DNA from: Apostichopus japonicus
Taxonomy: Eukaryota > Echinodermata > Holothuroidea > Aspidochirotida > Stichopodidae
Assembly: GCF_037975245.1 (NCBI RefSeq)
Contig: NC_092571.1
Location: 22,303,917 to 22,367,916, forward strand
Length of the DNA: 64,000 nucleotides
Reading direction: 5' to 3'
Of the stretch, positions 22,122 to 36,239 are shown one piece after another (position 1 is the stretch's first letter; each line of letters begins with the position of its first letter). Under the pieces are notes generated by a model that was not told the DNA's origin, ran no database searches, and was given only the letters and a program-made list of their open reading frames with translations. Position numbers and translations under genes: made by a program.

Positions 22122-23265
22122 AAGTATTAGTTAATCCACCTAACATCTCAGTCCATACAGTGGCGCGATGGCTTGGCGCACTGTGCGAGCTGATGATCGA
22201 GACTCTCTTTTGCATCCGTGGTTCGAACCCCGGGTGATGACGTCTTTTGCCGATCTTTTACAGCAAGTGCCTACACGGGGAGCTGTAAGTATTAGTTAAT
22301 CCACCTAATATCTCAGTCCATACAGTGGCGCGATGGCTTGGCGCACTGTGCGAGCTGATGATCGAGACTCTCTTTTGCATCCGTGGTTCGAACCCCGGGT
22401 GATGACGTCTTTTGCCGATCTTTTACAGCAAGTGCCTACACGGGGAGCTGTAAGTATTAGTTAATCCACCTAATATCTCAGTCCATACAGTGGCGCGATG
22501 GCTTGGCGCACTGTGCGAGCTGATGATCGAGACTCTCTTTTGCATCCGTGGTTCGAACCCCGGGTGATGACGTCTTTTGCCGATCTTTTACAGCAAGTGC
22601 CTACACGGGGAGCTGTAAGTATTAGTTAATCCACCTAATATCTCAGTCCATACAGTGGCGCGATGGCTTGGCGCACTGTGCGAGCTGATGATCGAGACTC
22701 TCTTTTGCATCCGTGGTTCGAACCCCGGGTGATGACGTCTTTTACAGCAATTGCCTACACGGGGAGCTGTAAGTATTAGTTAATCCACCTAACATCTCAG
22801 TCCATACAGTGGCGCGATGGCTTGGCGCACTGTGCGAGCTGATGATCGAGACTCTCTTTTGCATCCGTGGTTCGAACCCCGGGTGATGACGTCTTTTGCC
22901 GATCTTTTACAGCAAGTGCCTACACGGGGAGCTGTAAGTATTAGTTAATCCACCTAACATCTCAGTCCATACAGTGGCGCGATGGCTTGGCGCACTGTGC
23001 GAGCTGATGATCGAGACTCTCTTTTGCATCCGTGGTTCGAACCCCGGGTGATGACGTCTTTTGCCGATCTTTTACAGCAAGTGCTTACACGGGGAGCTGT
23101 AAGTATTAGTTAATCCACCTAATATCTCAGTCCATACAGTGGCGCGATGGCTTGGCGCACTGTGCGAGCTGATGATCGAGACTCTCTTTTGCATCCGTGG
23201 TTCGAACCCCGGGTGATGACGTCTTTTGCCGATCTTTTACAGCAAGTGCCTACACGGGGAGCTGT

Positions 23266-25498
23266 AAGTATTAGTTAATCCACCTAATATCTCAGTCCAT
23301 ACAGTGGCGCGATGGCTTGGCGCACTGTGCGAGCTGATTATCGAGACTCTCTTTTGCATCCGTGGTTCGAACCCCGGGTGATGACGTCTTTTACAGCAAG
23401 TTCCTACACGGGGAGCTGTAAGTATTAGTTAATCCACCTAACATCTCAGTCCATACAGTGGCGCGATGGCTTGGCGCACTGTGCGAGCTGATGATCGAGA
23501 CTCTCTTTTGCATCCGTGGTTCGAACCCCGGGTGATGACGTCTTTTGCCGATCTTTTACAGCAAGTGCCTACACGGGGAGCTGTAAGTATTAGTTAATCC
23601 ACCTAACATCTCAGTCCATACAGTGGCGCGATGGCTTGGCGCACTGTGCGAGCTGATGATCGAGACTCTCTTTTGCATCCGTGGTTCGAACCCCGGGTGA
23701 TGACGTCTTTTACAGCAAGTGCCTACACGGGGAGCTGTAAGTATTAGTTAATCCACCTAACATCTCAGTCCATACAGTGGCGCGATGGCTTGGCGCACTG
23801 TGCGAGCTGATGATCGAGACTCTCTTTTGCATCCGTGGTTCGAACCCCGGGTGATGACGTCTTTTACAGCAAGTGCCTACACGGGGAGCTGTAAGTATTA
23901 GTTAATCCACCTAACATCTCAGTCCATACAGTGGCGCGATTGCTTGGCGCACTGTGCGAGCTGATGATCGAGACTCTCTTTTGCATCCGTGGTTCGAACC
24001 CCGGGTGATGACGTCTTTTGCCGATCTTTTACAGCAAGTGCCTACACGGGGAGCTGTAAGTATTAGTTAATCCACCTAATATCTCAGTCCATACAGTGGC
24101 GCGATGGCTTGGCGCACTGTGCGAGCTGATGATCGAGACTCTCTTTTGCATCCGTGGTTCGAACCCCGGGTGATGACGTCTTTTGCCGATCTTTTACAGC
24201 AAGTGCCTACACGGGGAGCTGTAAGTATTAGTTAATCCACCTAATATCTCAGTCCATACAGTGGCGCGATGGCTTGGCGCACTGTGCGAGCTGATTATCG
24301 AGACTCTCTTTTGCATCCGTGGTTCGAACCCCGGGTGATGACGTCTTTTACAGCAAGTTCCTACACGGGGAGCTGTAAGTATTAGTTAATCCACCTAACA
24401 TCTCAGTCCATACAGTGGCGAGATGGCTTGGCGCACTGTGCGAGCTGATGATCGAGACTCTCTTTTGCATCCGTGGTTCGAACCCCGGGTGATGACGTCT
24501 TTTGCCGATCTTTTACAGCAAGTGCCTACACGGGGAGCTGTAAGTATTAGTTAATCCACCTAATATCTCAGTCCATACAGTGGCGCGATGGCTTGGCACA
24601 CTGTGCGAGCTGATGATCGAGACTCTCTTTTGCATCCGTGGTTCGAACCCCGGGTGATGACGTCTTTTACAGCAAGTGCCTACACGGGGAGCTGTAAGTA
24701 TTAGTTAATCCACCTAACATCTCAGTCCATACAGTGGCGCGATGGCTTGGCGCACTGTGCGAGCTGATGATCGAGACTCTCTTTTGCATCCGTGGTTCGA
24801 ACCCCGGGTGATGACGTCTTTTACAGCAAGTGCCTACACGGGGAGCTGTAAGTATTAGTTAATCCACCTAACATCTCAGTCCATACAGTGGCGCGATTGC
24901 TTGGCGCACTGTGCGAGCTGATGATCGAGACTCTCTTTTGCATCCGTGGTTCGAACCCCGGGTGATGACGTCTTTTGCCGATCTTTTACAGCAAGTGCCT
25001 ACACGGGGAGCTGTAAGTATTAGTTAATCCACCTAATATCTCAGTCCATACAGTGGCGCGATGGCTTGGCGCACTGATCGAGCTGATGATCGAGACTCTC
25101 TTTTGCATCCGTGGTTCGAACCCCGGGTGATGACGTCTTTTACAGCAAGTGCCTACACGGGGAGCTGTAAGTATTAGTTAATCCACCTAACATCTCAGTC
25201 CATACAGTGGCGCGATGGCTTGGCGCACTGTGCGAGCTGATGATCGAGACTCTCTTTTGCATCCGTGGTTCGAACCCCGGGTGATGACGTCTTTTGCCGA
25301 TCTTTTACAGCAAGTGCCTACACGGGGAGCTGTAAGTATTAGTTAATCCACCTAATATCTCAGTCCATACAGTGGCGCGATTGCTTGGCGCACTGTGCGA
25401 GCTGATGATCGAGACTCTCTTTTGCATCCGTGGTTCGAACCCCGGGTGATGACGTCTTTTGCCGATCTTTTACAACAAGTGCCTACACGGGGAGCTGT
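23266..25498 (+). repeat. Marker cassette C, abbreviated copy plus full copy
   Basis: The CTGATTATCG/CAAGTTCC unit occurs at 23,266 and again at 24,223, a 957-bp spacing (three long plus three short). The first, shorter version lacks the GGCACACTG unit. The second has it (24,542), followed by GATTGC units at 24,850 and 25,334, as in the 16,215 copy (offset 8,008 bp). A private change, GGCGAGATGG, occurs near 24,421. Confidence 0.75.
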
Positions 25499-25652
25499 AA
25501 GTATTAGTTAATCCACCTAATATCTCAGTCCATACAGTGGCGCGATGGCTTGGCGCACTGTGCGAGCTGATGATCGAGACTCTCTTTTGCATCCGTGGTT
25601 CGAGCCCCGGGTGATGACGTCTTTTACAGCAAGTGCCTACACGGGGAGCTGT

Positions 25653-25817
25653 AAGTATTAGTTAATCCACCTAACATCTCAGTCCATACAGTGGCGCGAT
25701 GGCTTGGCGCACTGTGCGAGCTGATGATCGAGACTCTCTTTTGCATCCGTGGTTCGAACCCCGGGTGATGACGTCTTTTGCCGATCTTTTACCTCAAGTG
25801 CCTACACGGGGAGCTGT
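25653..25817 (+). repeat. Long unit with acceptor-like site changed (ACAG to ACCT)
   Basis: TTTTACAGCAAG reads TTTTACCTCAAG, two adjacent changes that remove the AG of the acceptor-like site. A sister copy lies in unit 29,838-30,002. ACAG is otherwise retained almost everywhere; one other exception is ACAACAAG near 25,473. If the micro-exon reading is right, these units would be skipped. Confidence 0.85.
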
Positions 25818-27929
25818 AAGTATTAGTTAATCCACCTAATATCTCAGTCCATACAGTGGCGCGATGGCTTGGCGCACTGTGCGAGCTGATGATCGAGACT
25901 CTCTTTTGCATCCGTGGTTCGAACCCCGGGTGATGACGTCTTTTACAGCAAGTGCCTACACGGGGAGCTGTAAGTATTAGTTAATCCACCTAATATCTCA
26001 GTCCATACAGTGGCGCGATGGCTTGGCGCACTGTGCGAGCTGATGATCGAGACTCTCTTTTGCATCCGTGGTTCGAACCCCGGGTGATGACGTCTTTTGC
26101 CGATCTTTTACAGCAAGTGCCTACACGGGGAGCTGTAAGTATTAGTTAATCCACCTAATATCTCAGTCCATACAGTGGCGCGATGGCTTGGCGCACTGTG
26201 CGAGCTGATGATCGAGACTCTCTTTTGCATCCGTGGTTCGAACCCCGGGTGATGACGTCTTTTGCCGATCTTTTACAGCAAGTGCCTACACGGGGAGCTG
26301 TAAGTATTAGTTAATCCACCTAATATCTCAGTCCATACAGTGGCGCGATGGCTTGGCGCACTGTGCGAGCTGATGATCGAGACTCTCTTTTGCATCCGTG
26401 GTTCGAACCCCGGGTGATGACGTCTTTTGCCGATCTTTTACAGCAAGTGCCTACACGGGGAGCTGTAAGTATTAGTTAATCCACCTAATATCTCAGTCCA
26501 TACAGTGGCGCGATGGCTTGGCGCACTGTGCGAGCTGATGATCGAGACTCTCTTTTGCATCCGTGGTTCGAACCCCGGGTGATGACGTCTTTTGCCGATC
26601 TTTTACAGCAAGTGCCTACACGGGGAGCTGTAAGTATTAGTTAATCCACCTAATATCTCAGTCCATACAGTGGCGCGATGGCTTGGCGCACTGTGCGAGC
26701 TGATGATCGAGACTCTCTTTTGCATCCGTGGTTCGAACCCCGGCTGATGACGTCTTTTACAGCAATTGCCTACACGGGGAGCTGTAAGTATTAGTTAATC
26801 CACCTAACATCTCAGTCCATACAGTGGCGCGATGGCTTGGCGCACTGTGCGAGCTGATGATCGAGACTCTCTTTTGCATCCGTGGTTCGAACCCCGGGTG
26901 ATGACGTCTTTTGCCGATCTTTTACAGCAAGTGCCTACACGGGGAGCTGTAAGTATTAGTTAATCCACCTAACATCTCAGTCCATACAGTGGCGCGATGG
27001 CTTGGCGCACTGTGCGAGCTGATGATCGAGACTCTCTTTTGCATCCGTGGTTCGAACCCCGGGTGATGACGTCTTTTGCCGATCTTTTACAGCAAGTGCC
27101 TACACGGGGAGCTGTAAGTATTAGTTAATCCACCTAATATCTCAGTCCATACAGTGGCGCGATGGCTTGGCGCACTGTGCGAGCTGATGATCGAGACTCT
27201 CTTTTGCATCCGTGGTTCGAACCCCGGGTGATGACGTCTTTTGCCGATCTTTTACAGCAAGTGCCTACACGGGGAGCTGTAAGTATTAGTTAATCCACCT
27301 AACATCTCAGTCCATACAGTGGCGCGATGGCTTGGCGCACTGTGCGAGCTGATGATCGAGACTCTCTTTTGCATCCGTGGTTCGAACCCCGGGTGATGAC
27401 GTCTTTTGCCGATCTTTTACAGCAAGTGCCTACACGGGGAGCTGTAAGTATTAGTTAATCCACCTAATATCTCAGTCCATACAGTGGCGCGATGGCTTGG
27501 CGCACTGTGCGAGCTGATGATCGAGACTCTCTTTTGCATCCGTGGTTCGAACCCCGGGTGATGACGTCTTTTGCCGATCTTTTACAGCAAGTGCCTACAC
27601 GGGGAGCTGTAAGTATTAGTTAATCCACCTAATATCTCAGTCCATACAGTGGCGCGATGGCTTGGCGCACTGTGCGAGCTGATGATCGAGACTCTCTTTT
27701 GCATCCGTGGTTCGAACCCCGGGTGATGACGTCTTTTGCCGATCTTTTACAGCAAGTGCCTACACGGGGAGCTGTAAGTATTAGTTAATCCACCTAATAT
27801 CTCAGTCCATACAGTGGCGCGATGGCTTGGCACACTGTGCGAGCTGATGATCGAGACTCTCTTTTGCATCCGTGGTTCGAACCCCGGGTGATGACGTCTT
27901 TTACAGCAAGTGCCTACACGGGGAGCTGT

Positions 27930-28883
27930 AAGTATTAGTTAATCCACCTAACATCTCAGTCCATACAGTGGCGCGATGGCTTGGCGCACTGTACGAGCTG
28001 ATGATCGAGACTCTCTTTTGCATCCGTGGTTCGAACCCCGGGTGATGACGTCTTTTACAGCAAGTGCCTACACGGGGAGCTGTAAGTATTAGTTAATCCA
28101 CCTAACATCTCAGTCCATACAGTGGCGCGATTGCTTGGCGCACTGTGCGAGCTGATGATCGAGACTCTCTTTTGCATCCGTGGTTCGAACCCCGGGTGAT
28201 GTCTTTTGCCGATCTTTTACAGCAAGTGCCTACACGGGGAGCTGTAAGTATTAGTTAATCCACCTAATATCTCAGTCCATACAGTGGCGCGATGGCTTGG
28301 CGCACTGTGCGAGCTGATGATCGAGACTCTCTTTTGCATCCGTGGTTCGAACCCCGGGTGATGACGTCTTTTACAGCAAGTGCCTACACGGGGAGCTGTA
28401 AGTATTAGTTAATCCACCTAACATCTCAGTCCATACAGTGGCGCGATGGCTTGGCGCACTGTGCGAGCTGATGATCGAGACTCTCTTTTGCATCCGTGGT
28501 TCGAACCCCGGGTGATGACGTCTTTTGCCGATCTTTTACAGCAAGTGCCTACACGGGAAGCTGTAAGTATTAGTTAATCCACCTAATATCTCAGTCCATA
28601 CAGTGGCGCGATTGCTTGGCGCACTGTGCGAGCTGATGATCGAGACTCTCTTTTGCATCCGTGGTTCGAACCCCGGGTGATGACGTCTTTTGCCGATCTT
28701 TTACAGCAAGTGCCTACACGGGGAGCTGTAAGTATTAGTTAATCCACCTAATATCTCAGTCCATACAGTGGCGCGATGGCTTGGCGCACTGTGCGAGCTG
28801 ATGATCGAGACTCTCTTTTGCATCCGTGGTTCGAACCCCGGGTGATGACGTCTTTTACAGCAAGTGCCTACACGGGGAGCTGT
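27930..28883 (+). repeat. 954-bp block, tandem duplicate copy 1
   Basis: Six units: short with CTGTACGAG, long with GATTGC and a 3-bp loss (GTGATGTC for GTGATGACGTC, at about 28,200), short, long ending ACGGGAAGC, long with GATTGC, short. All markers recur exactly 954 bp downstream. The block is 3x165 + 3x154 minus 3. Carrying several private variants in both copies implies a very recent duplication by unequal exchange or replication. Confidence 0.88.
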
Positions 28884-29837
28884 AAGTATTAGTTAATCCA
28901 CCTAACATCTCAGTCCATACAGTGGCGCGATGGCTTGGCGCACTGTACGAGCTGATGATCGAGACTCTCTTTTGCATCCGTGGTTCGAACCCCGGGTGAT
29001 GACGTCTTTTACAGCAAGTGCCTACACGGGGAGCTGTAAGTATTAGTTAATCCACCTAACATCTCAGTCCATACAGTGGCGCGATTGCTTGGCGCACTGT
29101 GCGAGCTGATGATCGAGACTCTCTTTTGCATCCGTGGTTCGAACCCCGGGTGATGTCTTTTGCCGATCTTTTACAGCAAGTGCCTACACGGGGAGCTGTA
29201 AGTATTAGTTAATCCACCTAATATCTCAGTCCATACAGTGGCGCGATGGCTTGGCGCACTGTGCGAGCTGATGATCGAGACTCTCTTTTGCATCCGTGGT
29301 TCGAACCCCGGGTGATGACGTCTTTTACAGCAAGTGCCTACACGGGGAGCTGTAAGTATTAGTTAATCCACCTAACATCTCAGTCCATACAGTGGCGCGA
29401 TGGCTTGGCGCACTGTGCGAGCTGATGATCGAGACTCTCTTTTGCATCCGTGGTTCGAACCCCGGGTGATGACGTCTTTTGCCGATCTTTTACAGCAAGT
29501 GCCTACACGGGAAGCTGTAAGTATTAGTTAATCCACCTAATATCTCAGTCCATACAGTGGCGCGATTGCTTGGCGCACTGTGCGAGCTGATGATCGAGAC
29601 TCTCTTTTGCATCCGTGGTTCGAACCCCGGGTGATGACGTCTTTTGCCGATCTTTTACAGCAAGTGCCTACACGGGGAGCTGTAAGTATTAGTTAATCCA
29701 CCTAATATCTCAGTCCATACAGTGGCGCGATGGCTTGGCGCACTGTGCGAGCTGATGATCGAGACTCTCTTTTGCATCCGTGGTTCGAACCCCGGGTGAT
29801 GACGTCTTTTACAGCAAGTGCCTACACGGGGAGCTGT
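28884..29837 (+). repeat. 954-bp block, tandem duplicate copy 2
   Basis: Exact-looking repeat of 27,930-28,883 with CTGTACGAG (28,945), GTGATGTC (about 29,153) and ACGGGAAGC (29,511). The stretch from here to about 30,486 also parallels 24,696-26,301 (offset 4,185-4,188 bp), sharing the unusual ACCTCAAGTG (25,791 and 29,976) in place of ACAGCAAGTG. This places the duplicated block inside an older higher-order copy. Confidence 0.85.
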
Positions 29838-30816
29838 AAGTATTAGTTAATCCACCTAACATCTCAGTCCATACAGTGGCGCGATGGCTTGGCGCACTGT
29901 GCGAGCTGATGATCGAGACTCTCTTTTGCATCCGTGGTTCGAACCCCGGGTGATGACGTCTTTTGCCGATCTTTTACCTCAAGTGCCTACACGGGGAGCT
30001 GTAAGTATTAGTTAATCCACCTAATATCTCAGTCCATACAGTGGCGCGATGGCTTGGCGCACTGTGCGAGCTGATGATCGAGACTCTCTTTTGCATCCGT
30101 GGTTCGAACCCCGGGTGATGACGTCTTTTACAGCAAGTGCCTACACGGGGAGCTGTAAGTATTAGTTAATCCACCTAATATCTCAGTCCATACAGTGGCG
30201 CGATGGCTTGGCGCACTGTGCGAGCTGATGATCGAGACTCTCTTTTGCATCCGTGGTTCGAACCCCGGGTGATGACGTCTTTTGCCGATCTTTTACAGCA
30301 AGTGCCTACACGGGGAGCTGTAAGTATTAGTTAATCCACCTAATATCTCAGTCCATACAGTGGCGCGATGGCTTGGCGCACTGTGCGAGCTGATGATCGA
30401 GACTCTCTTTTGCATCCGTGGTTCGAACCCCGGGTGATGACGTCTTTTGCCGATCTTTTACAGCAAGTGCCTACACGGGGAGCTGTAAGTATTAGTTAAT
30501 CCACCTAACATCTCAGTCCATACAGTGGCGCGATGGCTTGGCGCACTGTGCGAGCTGATGATCGAGACTCTCTTTTGCATCCGTGGTTCGAACCCCGGGT
30601 GATGACGTCTTTTGCCGATCTTTTACAGCAAGTGCCTACACGGGGAGCTGTAAGTATTAGTTAATCCACCTAATATCTCAGTCCATACAGTGGCGCGATG
30701 GCTTGGCGCACTGTGCGAGCTGATGATCGAGACTCTCTTTTGCATCCGTGGTTCGAACCCCGGGTGATGACGTCTTTTGCCGATCTTTTACAGCAAGTGC
30801 CTACACGGGGAGCTGT

Positions 30817-32411
30817 AAGTATTAGTTAATCCACCTAATATCTCAGTCCATACAGTGGCGCGATGGCTTGGCGCACTGTGCGAGCTGATTATCGAGACTC
30901 TCTTTTGCATCCGTGGTTCGAACCCCGGGTGATGACGTCTTTTACAGCAAGTTCCTACACGGGGAGCTGTAAGTATTAGTTAATCCACCTAACATCTCAG
31001 TCCATACAGTGGCGCGATGGCTTGGCGCACTGTGCGAGCTGATGATCGAGACTCTCTTTTGCATCCGTGGTTCGAACCCCGGGTGATGACGTCTTTTGCC
31101 GATCTTTTACAGCAAGTGCCTACACGGGGAGCTGTAAGTATTAGTTAATCCACCTAATATCTCAGTCCATACAGTGGCGCGATGGCTTGGCACACTGTGC
31201 GAGCTGATGATCGAGACTCTCTTTTGCATCCGTGGTTCGAACCCCGGGTGATGACGTCTTTTACAGCAAGTGCCTACACGGGGAGCTGTAAGTATTAGTT
31301 AATCCACCTAACATCTCAGTCCATACAGTGGCGCGCTGGCTTGGCGCACTGTGCGAGCTGATGATCGAGACTCTCTTTTGCATCCGTGGTTCGAACCCCG
31401 GGTGATGACGTCTTTTACAGCAAGTGCCTACACGGGGAGCTGTAAGTATTAGTTAATCCACCTAACATCTCAGTCCATACAGTGGCGCGATGGCTTGGCG
31501 CACTGTGCGAGCTGATGATCGAGACTCTCTTTTGCATCCGTGGTTCGAACCCCGGGTGATGACGTCTTTTACAGCAAGTGCCTACACGGGGAGCTGTAAG
31601 TATTAGTTAATCCACCTAACATCTCAGTCCATACAGTGGCGCGATTGCTTGGCGCACTGTGCGAGCTGATGATCGAGACTCTCTTTTGCATCCGTGGTTC
31701 GAACCCCGGGTGATGATGTCTTTTGCCGATCTTTTACAGCAAGTGCCTACACGGGGAGCTGTAAGTATTAGTTAATCCACCTAATATCTCAGTCCATACA
31801 GTGGCGCGATGGCTTGGCGCACTGTGCGAGCTGATGATCGAGACTCTCTTTTGCATCCGTGGTTCGAACCCCGGGTGATGACGTCTTTTACAGCAAGTGC
31901 CTACACGGGGAGCTGTAAGTATTAGTTAATCCACCTAACATCTCAGTCCATACAGTGGCGCGATGGCTTGGCGCACTGTGCGAGCTGATGATCGAGACTC
32001 TCTTTTGCATCCGTGGTTCGAACCCCGGGTGATGACGTCTTTTGCCGATCTTTTACAGCAAGTGCCTACACGGGGAGCTGTAAGTATTAGTTAATCCACC
32101 TAATATCTCAGTCCATACAGTGGCGCGATTGCTTGGCGCACTGTGCGAGCTGATGATCGAGACTCTCTTTTGCATCCGTGGTTCGAACCCCGGGTGATGA
32201 CGTCTTTTGCCGATCTTTTACAGCAAGTGCCTACACGGGGAGCTGTAAGTATTAGTTAATCCACCTAATATCTCAGTCCATACAGTGGCGCGATGGCTTG
32301 GCGCACTGTGCGAGCTGATGATCGAGACTCTCTTTTGCATCCGTGGTTCGAACCCCGGGTGATGACGTCTTTTGCCGATCTTTTACAGCAAGTGCCTACA
32401 CGGGGAGCTGT
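30817..32411 (+). repeat. Marker cassette C, 10-unit form (1,595 bp)
   Basis: Ten units (five long, five short), with GATTAT at 30,817, GGCACACTG at 31,136, and GATTGC at 31,598 and 32,082. The following copy (32,412) repeats the first nine units at an offset of 1,595 bp, including the private GATGATGTC change (31,711 and 33,305). One unit at 31,290 has GCGCTGGC instead of GCGATGGC. Confidence 0.82.
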
Positions 32412-35400
32412 AAGTATTAGTTAATCCACCTAATATCTCAGTCCATACAGTGGCGCGATGGCTTGGCGCACTGTGCGAGCTGATTATCGAGACTCTCTTT
32501 TGCATCCGTGGTTCGAACCCCGGGTGATGACGTCTTTTACAGCAAGTTCCTACACGGGGAGCTGTAAGTATTAGTTAATCCACCTAACATCTCAGTCCAT
32601 ACAGTGGCGCGATGGCTTGGCGCACTGTGCGAGCTGATGATCGAGACTCTCTTTTGCATCCGTGGTTCGAACCCCGGGTGATGACGTCTTTTGCCGATCT
32701 TTTACAGCAAGTGCCTACACGGGGAGCTGTAAGTATTAGTTAATCCACCTAATATCTCAGTCCATACAGTGGCGCGATGGCTTGGCACACTGTGCGAGCT
32801 GATGATCGAGACTCTCTTTTGCATCCGTGGTTCGAACCCCGGGTGATGACGTCTTTTACAGCAAGTGCCTACACGGGGAGCTGTAAGTATTAGTTAATCC
32901 ACCTAACATCTCAGTCCATACAGTGGCGCGATGGCTTGGCGCACTGTGCGAGCTGATGATCGAGACTCTCTTTTGCATCCGTGGTTCGAACCCCGGGTGA
33001 TGACGTCTTTTACAGCAAGTGCCTACACGGGGAGCTGTAAGTATTAGTTAATCCACCTAACATCTCAGTCCATACAGTGGCGCGATGGCTTGGCGCACTG
33101 TGCGAGCTGATGATCGAGACTCTCTTTTGCATCCGTGGTTCGAACCCCGGGTGATGACGTCTTTTACAGCAAGTGCCTACACGGGGAGCTGTAAGTATTA
33201 GTTAATCCACCTAACATCTCAGTCCATACAGTGGCGCGATTGCTTGGCGCACTGTGCGAGCTGATGATCGAGACTCTCTTTTGCATCCGTGGTTCGAACC
33301 CCGGGTGATGATGTCTTTTGCCGATCTTTTACAGCAAGTGCCTACACGGGGAGCTGTAAGTATTAGTTAATCCACCTAATATCTCAGTCCATACAGTGGC
33401 GCGATGGCTTGGCGCACTGTGCGAGCTGATGATCGAGACTCTCTTTTGCATCCGTGGTTCGAACCCCGGGTGATGACGTCTTTTACAGCAAGTGCCTACA
33501 CGGGGAGCTGTAAGTATTAGTTAATCCACCTAACATCTCAGTCCATACAGTGGCGCGATGGCTTGGCGCACTGTGCGAGCTGATGATCGAGACTCTCTTT
33601 TGCATCCGTGGTTCGAACCCCGGGTGATGACGTCTTTTGCCGATCTTTTACAGCAAGTGCCTACACGGGGAGCTGTAAGTATTAGTTAATCCACCTAATA
33701 TCTCAGTCCATACAGTGGCGCGATTGCTTGGCGCACTGTGCGAGCTGATGATCGAGACTCTCTTTTGCATCCGTGGTTCGAACCCCGGGTGATGACGTCT
33801 TTTGCCGATCTTTTACAGCAAGTGCCTACACGGGGAGCTGTAAGTATTAGTTAATCCACCTAATATCTCAGTCCATACAGTGGCGCGATGGCTTGGCGCA
33901 CTGTGCGAGCTGATGATCGAGACTCTCTTTTGCATCCGTGGTTCGAACCCCGGGTGATGACGTCTTTTACAGCAAGTGCCTACACGGGGAGCTGTAAGTA
34001 TTAGTTAATCCACCTAACATCTCAGTCCATACAGTGGCGCGATGGCTTGGCGCACTGTGCGAGCTGATGATCGAGACTCTCTTTTGCATCCGTGGTTCGA
34101 ACCCCGGGTGATGACGTCTTTTGCCGATCTTTTACAGCAAGTGCCTACACGGGGAGCTGTAAGTATTAGTTAATCCACCTAATATCTCAGTCCATACAGT
34201 GGCGCGATGGCTTGGCGCACTGTGCGAGCTGATGATCGAGACTCTCTTTTGCATCCGTGGTTCGAACCCCGGGTGATGACGTCTTTTACAGCAAGTGCCT
34301 ACACGGGGAGCTGTAAGTATTAGTTAATCCACCTAATATCTCAGTCCATACAGTGGCGCGATGGCTTGGCGCACTGTGCGAGCTGATGATCGAGACTCTC
34401 TTTTGCATCCGTGGTTCGAACCCCGGGTGATGACGTCTTTTGCCGATCTTTTACAGCAAGTGCCTACACGGGGAGCTGTAAGTATTAGTTAATCCACCTA
34501 ATATCTCAGTCCATACAGTGGCGCGATGGCTTGGCGCACTGTGCGAGCTGATGATCGAGACTCTCTTTTGCATCCGTGGTTCGAACCCCGGGTGATGACG
34601 TCTTTTGCCGATCTTTTACAGCAAGTGCCTACACGGGGAGCTGTAAGTATTAGTTAATCCACCTAATATCTCAGTCCATACAGTGGCGCGATGGCTTGGC
34701 GCACTGTGCGAGCTGATGATCGAGACTCTCTTTTGCATCCGTGGTTCGAACCCCGGGTGATGACGTCTTTTGCCGATCTTTTACAGCAAGTGCCTACACG
34801 GGGAGCTGTAAGTATTAGTTAATCCACCTAATATCTCAGTCCATACAGTGGCGCGATGGCTTGGCGCACTGTGCGAGCTGATTATCGAGACTCTCTTTTG
34901 CATCCGTGGTTCGAACCCCGGGTGATGACGTCTTTTACAGCAAGTTCCTACACGGGGAGCTGTAAGTATTAGTTAATCCACCTAACATCTCAGTCCATAC
35001 AGTGGCGCGATGGCTTGGCGCACTGTGCGAGCTGATGATCGAGACTCTCTTTTGCATCCGTGGTTCGAACCCCGGGTGATGACGTCTTTTGCCGATCTTT
35101 TACAGCAAGTGCCTACACGGGGAGCTGTAAGTATTAGTTAATCCACCTAATATCTCAGTCCATACAGTGGCGCGATGGCTTGGCACACTGTGCGAGCTGA
35201 TGATCGAGACTCTCTTTTGCATCCGTGGTTCGAACCCCGGGTGATGACGTCTTTTACAGCAAGTGCCTACACGGGGAGCTGTAAGTATTAGTTAATCCAC
35301 CTAACATCTCAGTCCATACAGTGGCGCGATGGCTTGGCGCACTGTGCGAGCTGATGATCGAGACTCTCTTTTGCATCCGTGGTTCGAACCCCGGGTGATG

Positions 35401-36239
35401 ACGTCTTTTACAGCAAGTGCCTACACGGGGAGCTGTAAGTATTAGTTAATCCACCTAACATCTCAGTCCATACAGTGGCGCGATTGCTTGGCGCACTGTG
35501 CGAGCTGATGATCGAGACTCTCTTTTGCATCCGTGGTTCGAACCCCGGGTGATGACGTCTTTTGCCGATCTTTTACAGCAAGTGCCTACACGGGGAGCTG
35601 TAAGTATTAGTTAATCCACCTAATATCTCAGTCCATACAGTGGCGCGATGGCTTGGCGCACTGTGCGAGCTGATGATCGAGACTCTCTTTTGCATCCGTG
35701 GTTCGAACCCCGGGTGATGACGTCTTTTACAGCAAGTGCCTACACGGGGAGCTGTAAGTATTAGTTAATCCACCTAACATCTCAGTCCATACAGTGGCGC
35801 GATGGCTTGGCGCACTGTGCGAGCTGATGATCGAGACTCTCTTTTGCATCCGTGGTTCGAACCCCGGGTGATGACGTCTTTTGCCGATCTTTTACAGCAA
35901 GTGCCTACACGGGGAGCTGTAAGTATTAGTTAATCCACCTAATATCTCAGTCCATACAGTGGCGCGATTGCTTGGCGCACTGTGCGAGCTGATGATCGAG
36001 ACTCTCTTTTGCATCCGTGGTTCGAACCCCGGGTGATGACGTCTTTTGCCGATCTTTTACAGCAAGTGCCTACACGGGGAGCTGTAAGTATTAGTTAATC
36101 CACCTAATATCTCAGTCCATACAGTGGCGCGATGGCTTGGCGCACTGTGCGAGCTGATGATCGAGACTCTCTTTTGCATCCGTGGTTCGAACCCCGGGTG
36201 ATGACGTCTTTTACAGCAAGTGCCTACACGGGGAGCTGT
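32412..36239 (+). repeat. Marker cassette C, two further copies (start 32,412 and 34,810)
   Basis: The copy at 32,412 has the same nine-unit start as 30,817, then extra plain units, giving a spacing of 2,398 bp (eight long, seven short) to the next CTGATTATCG unit at 34,810. The copy at 34,810 keeps the marker order but has one short unit fewer between GGCACACTG (35,129) and GATTGC (35,437). Length change between copies therefore happens by whole units. Confidence 0.8.
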
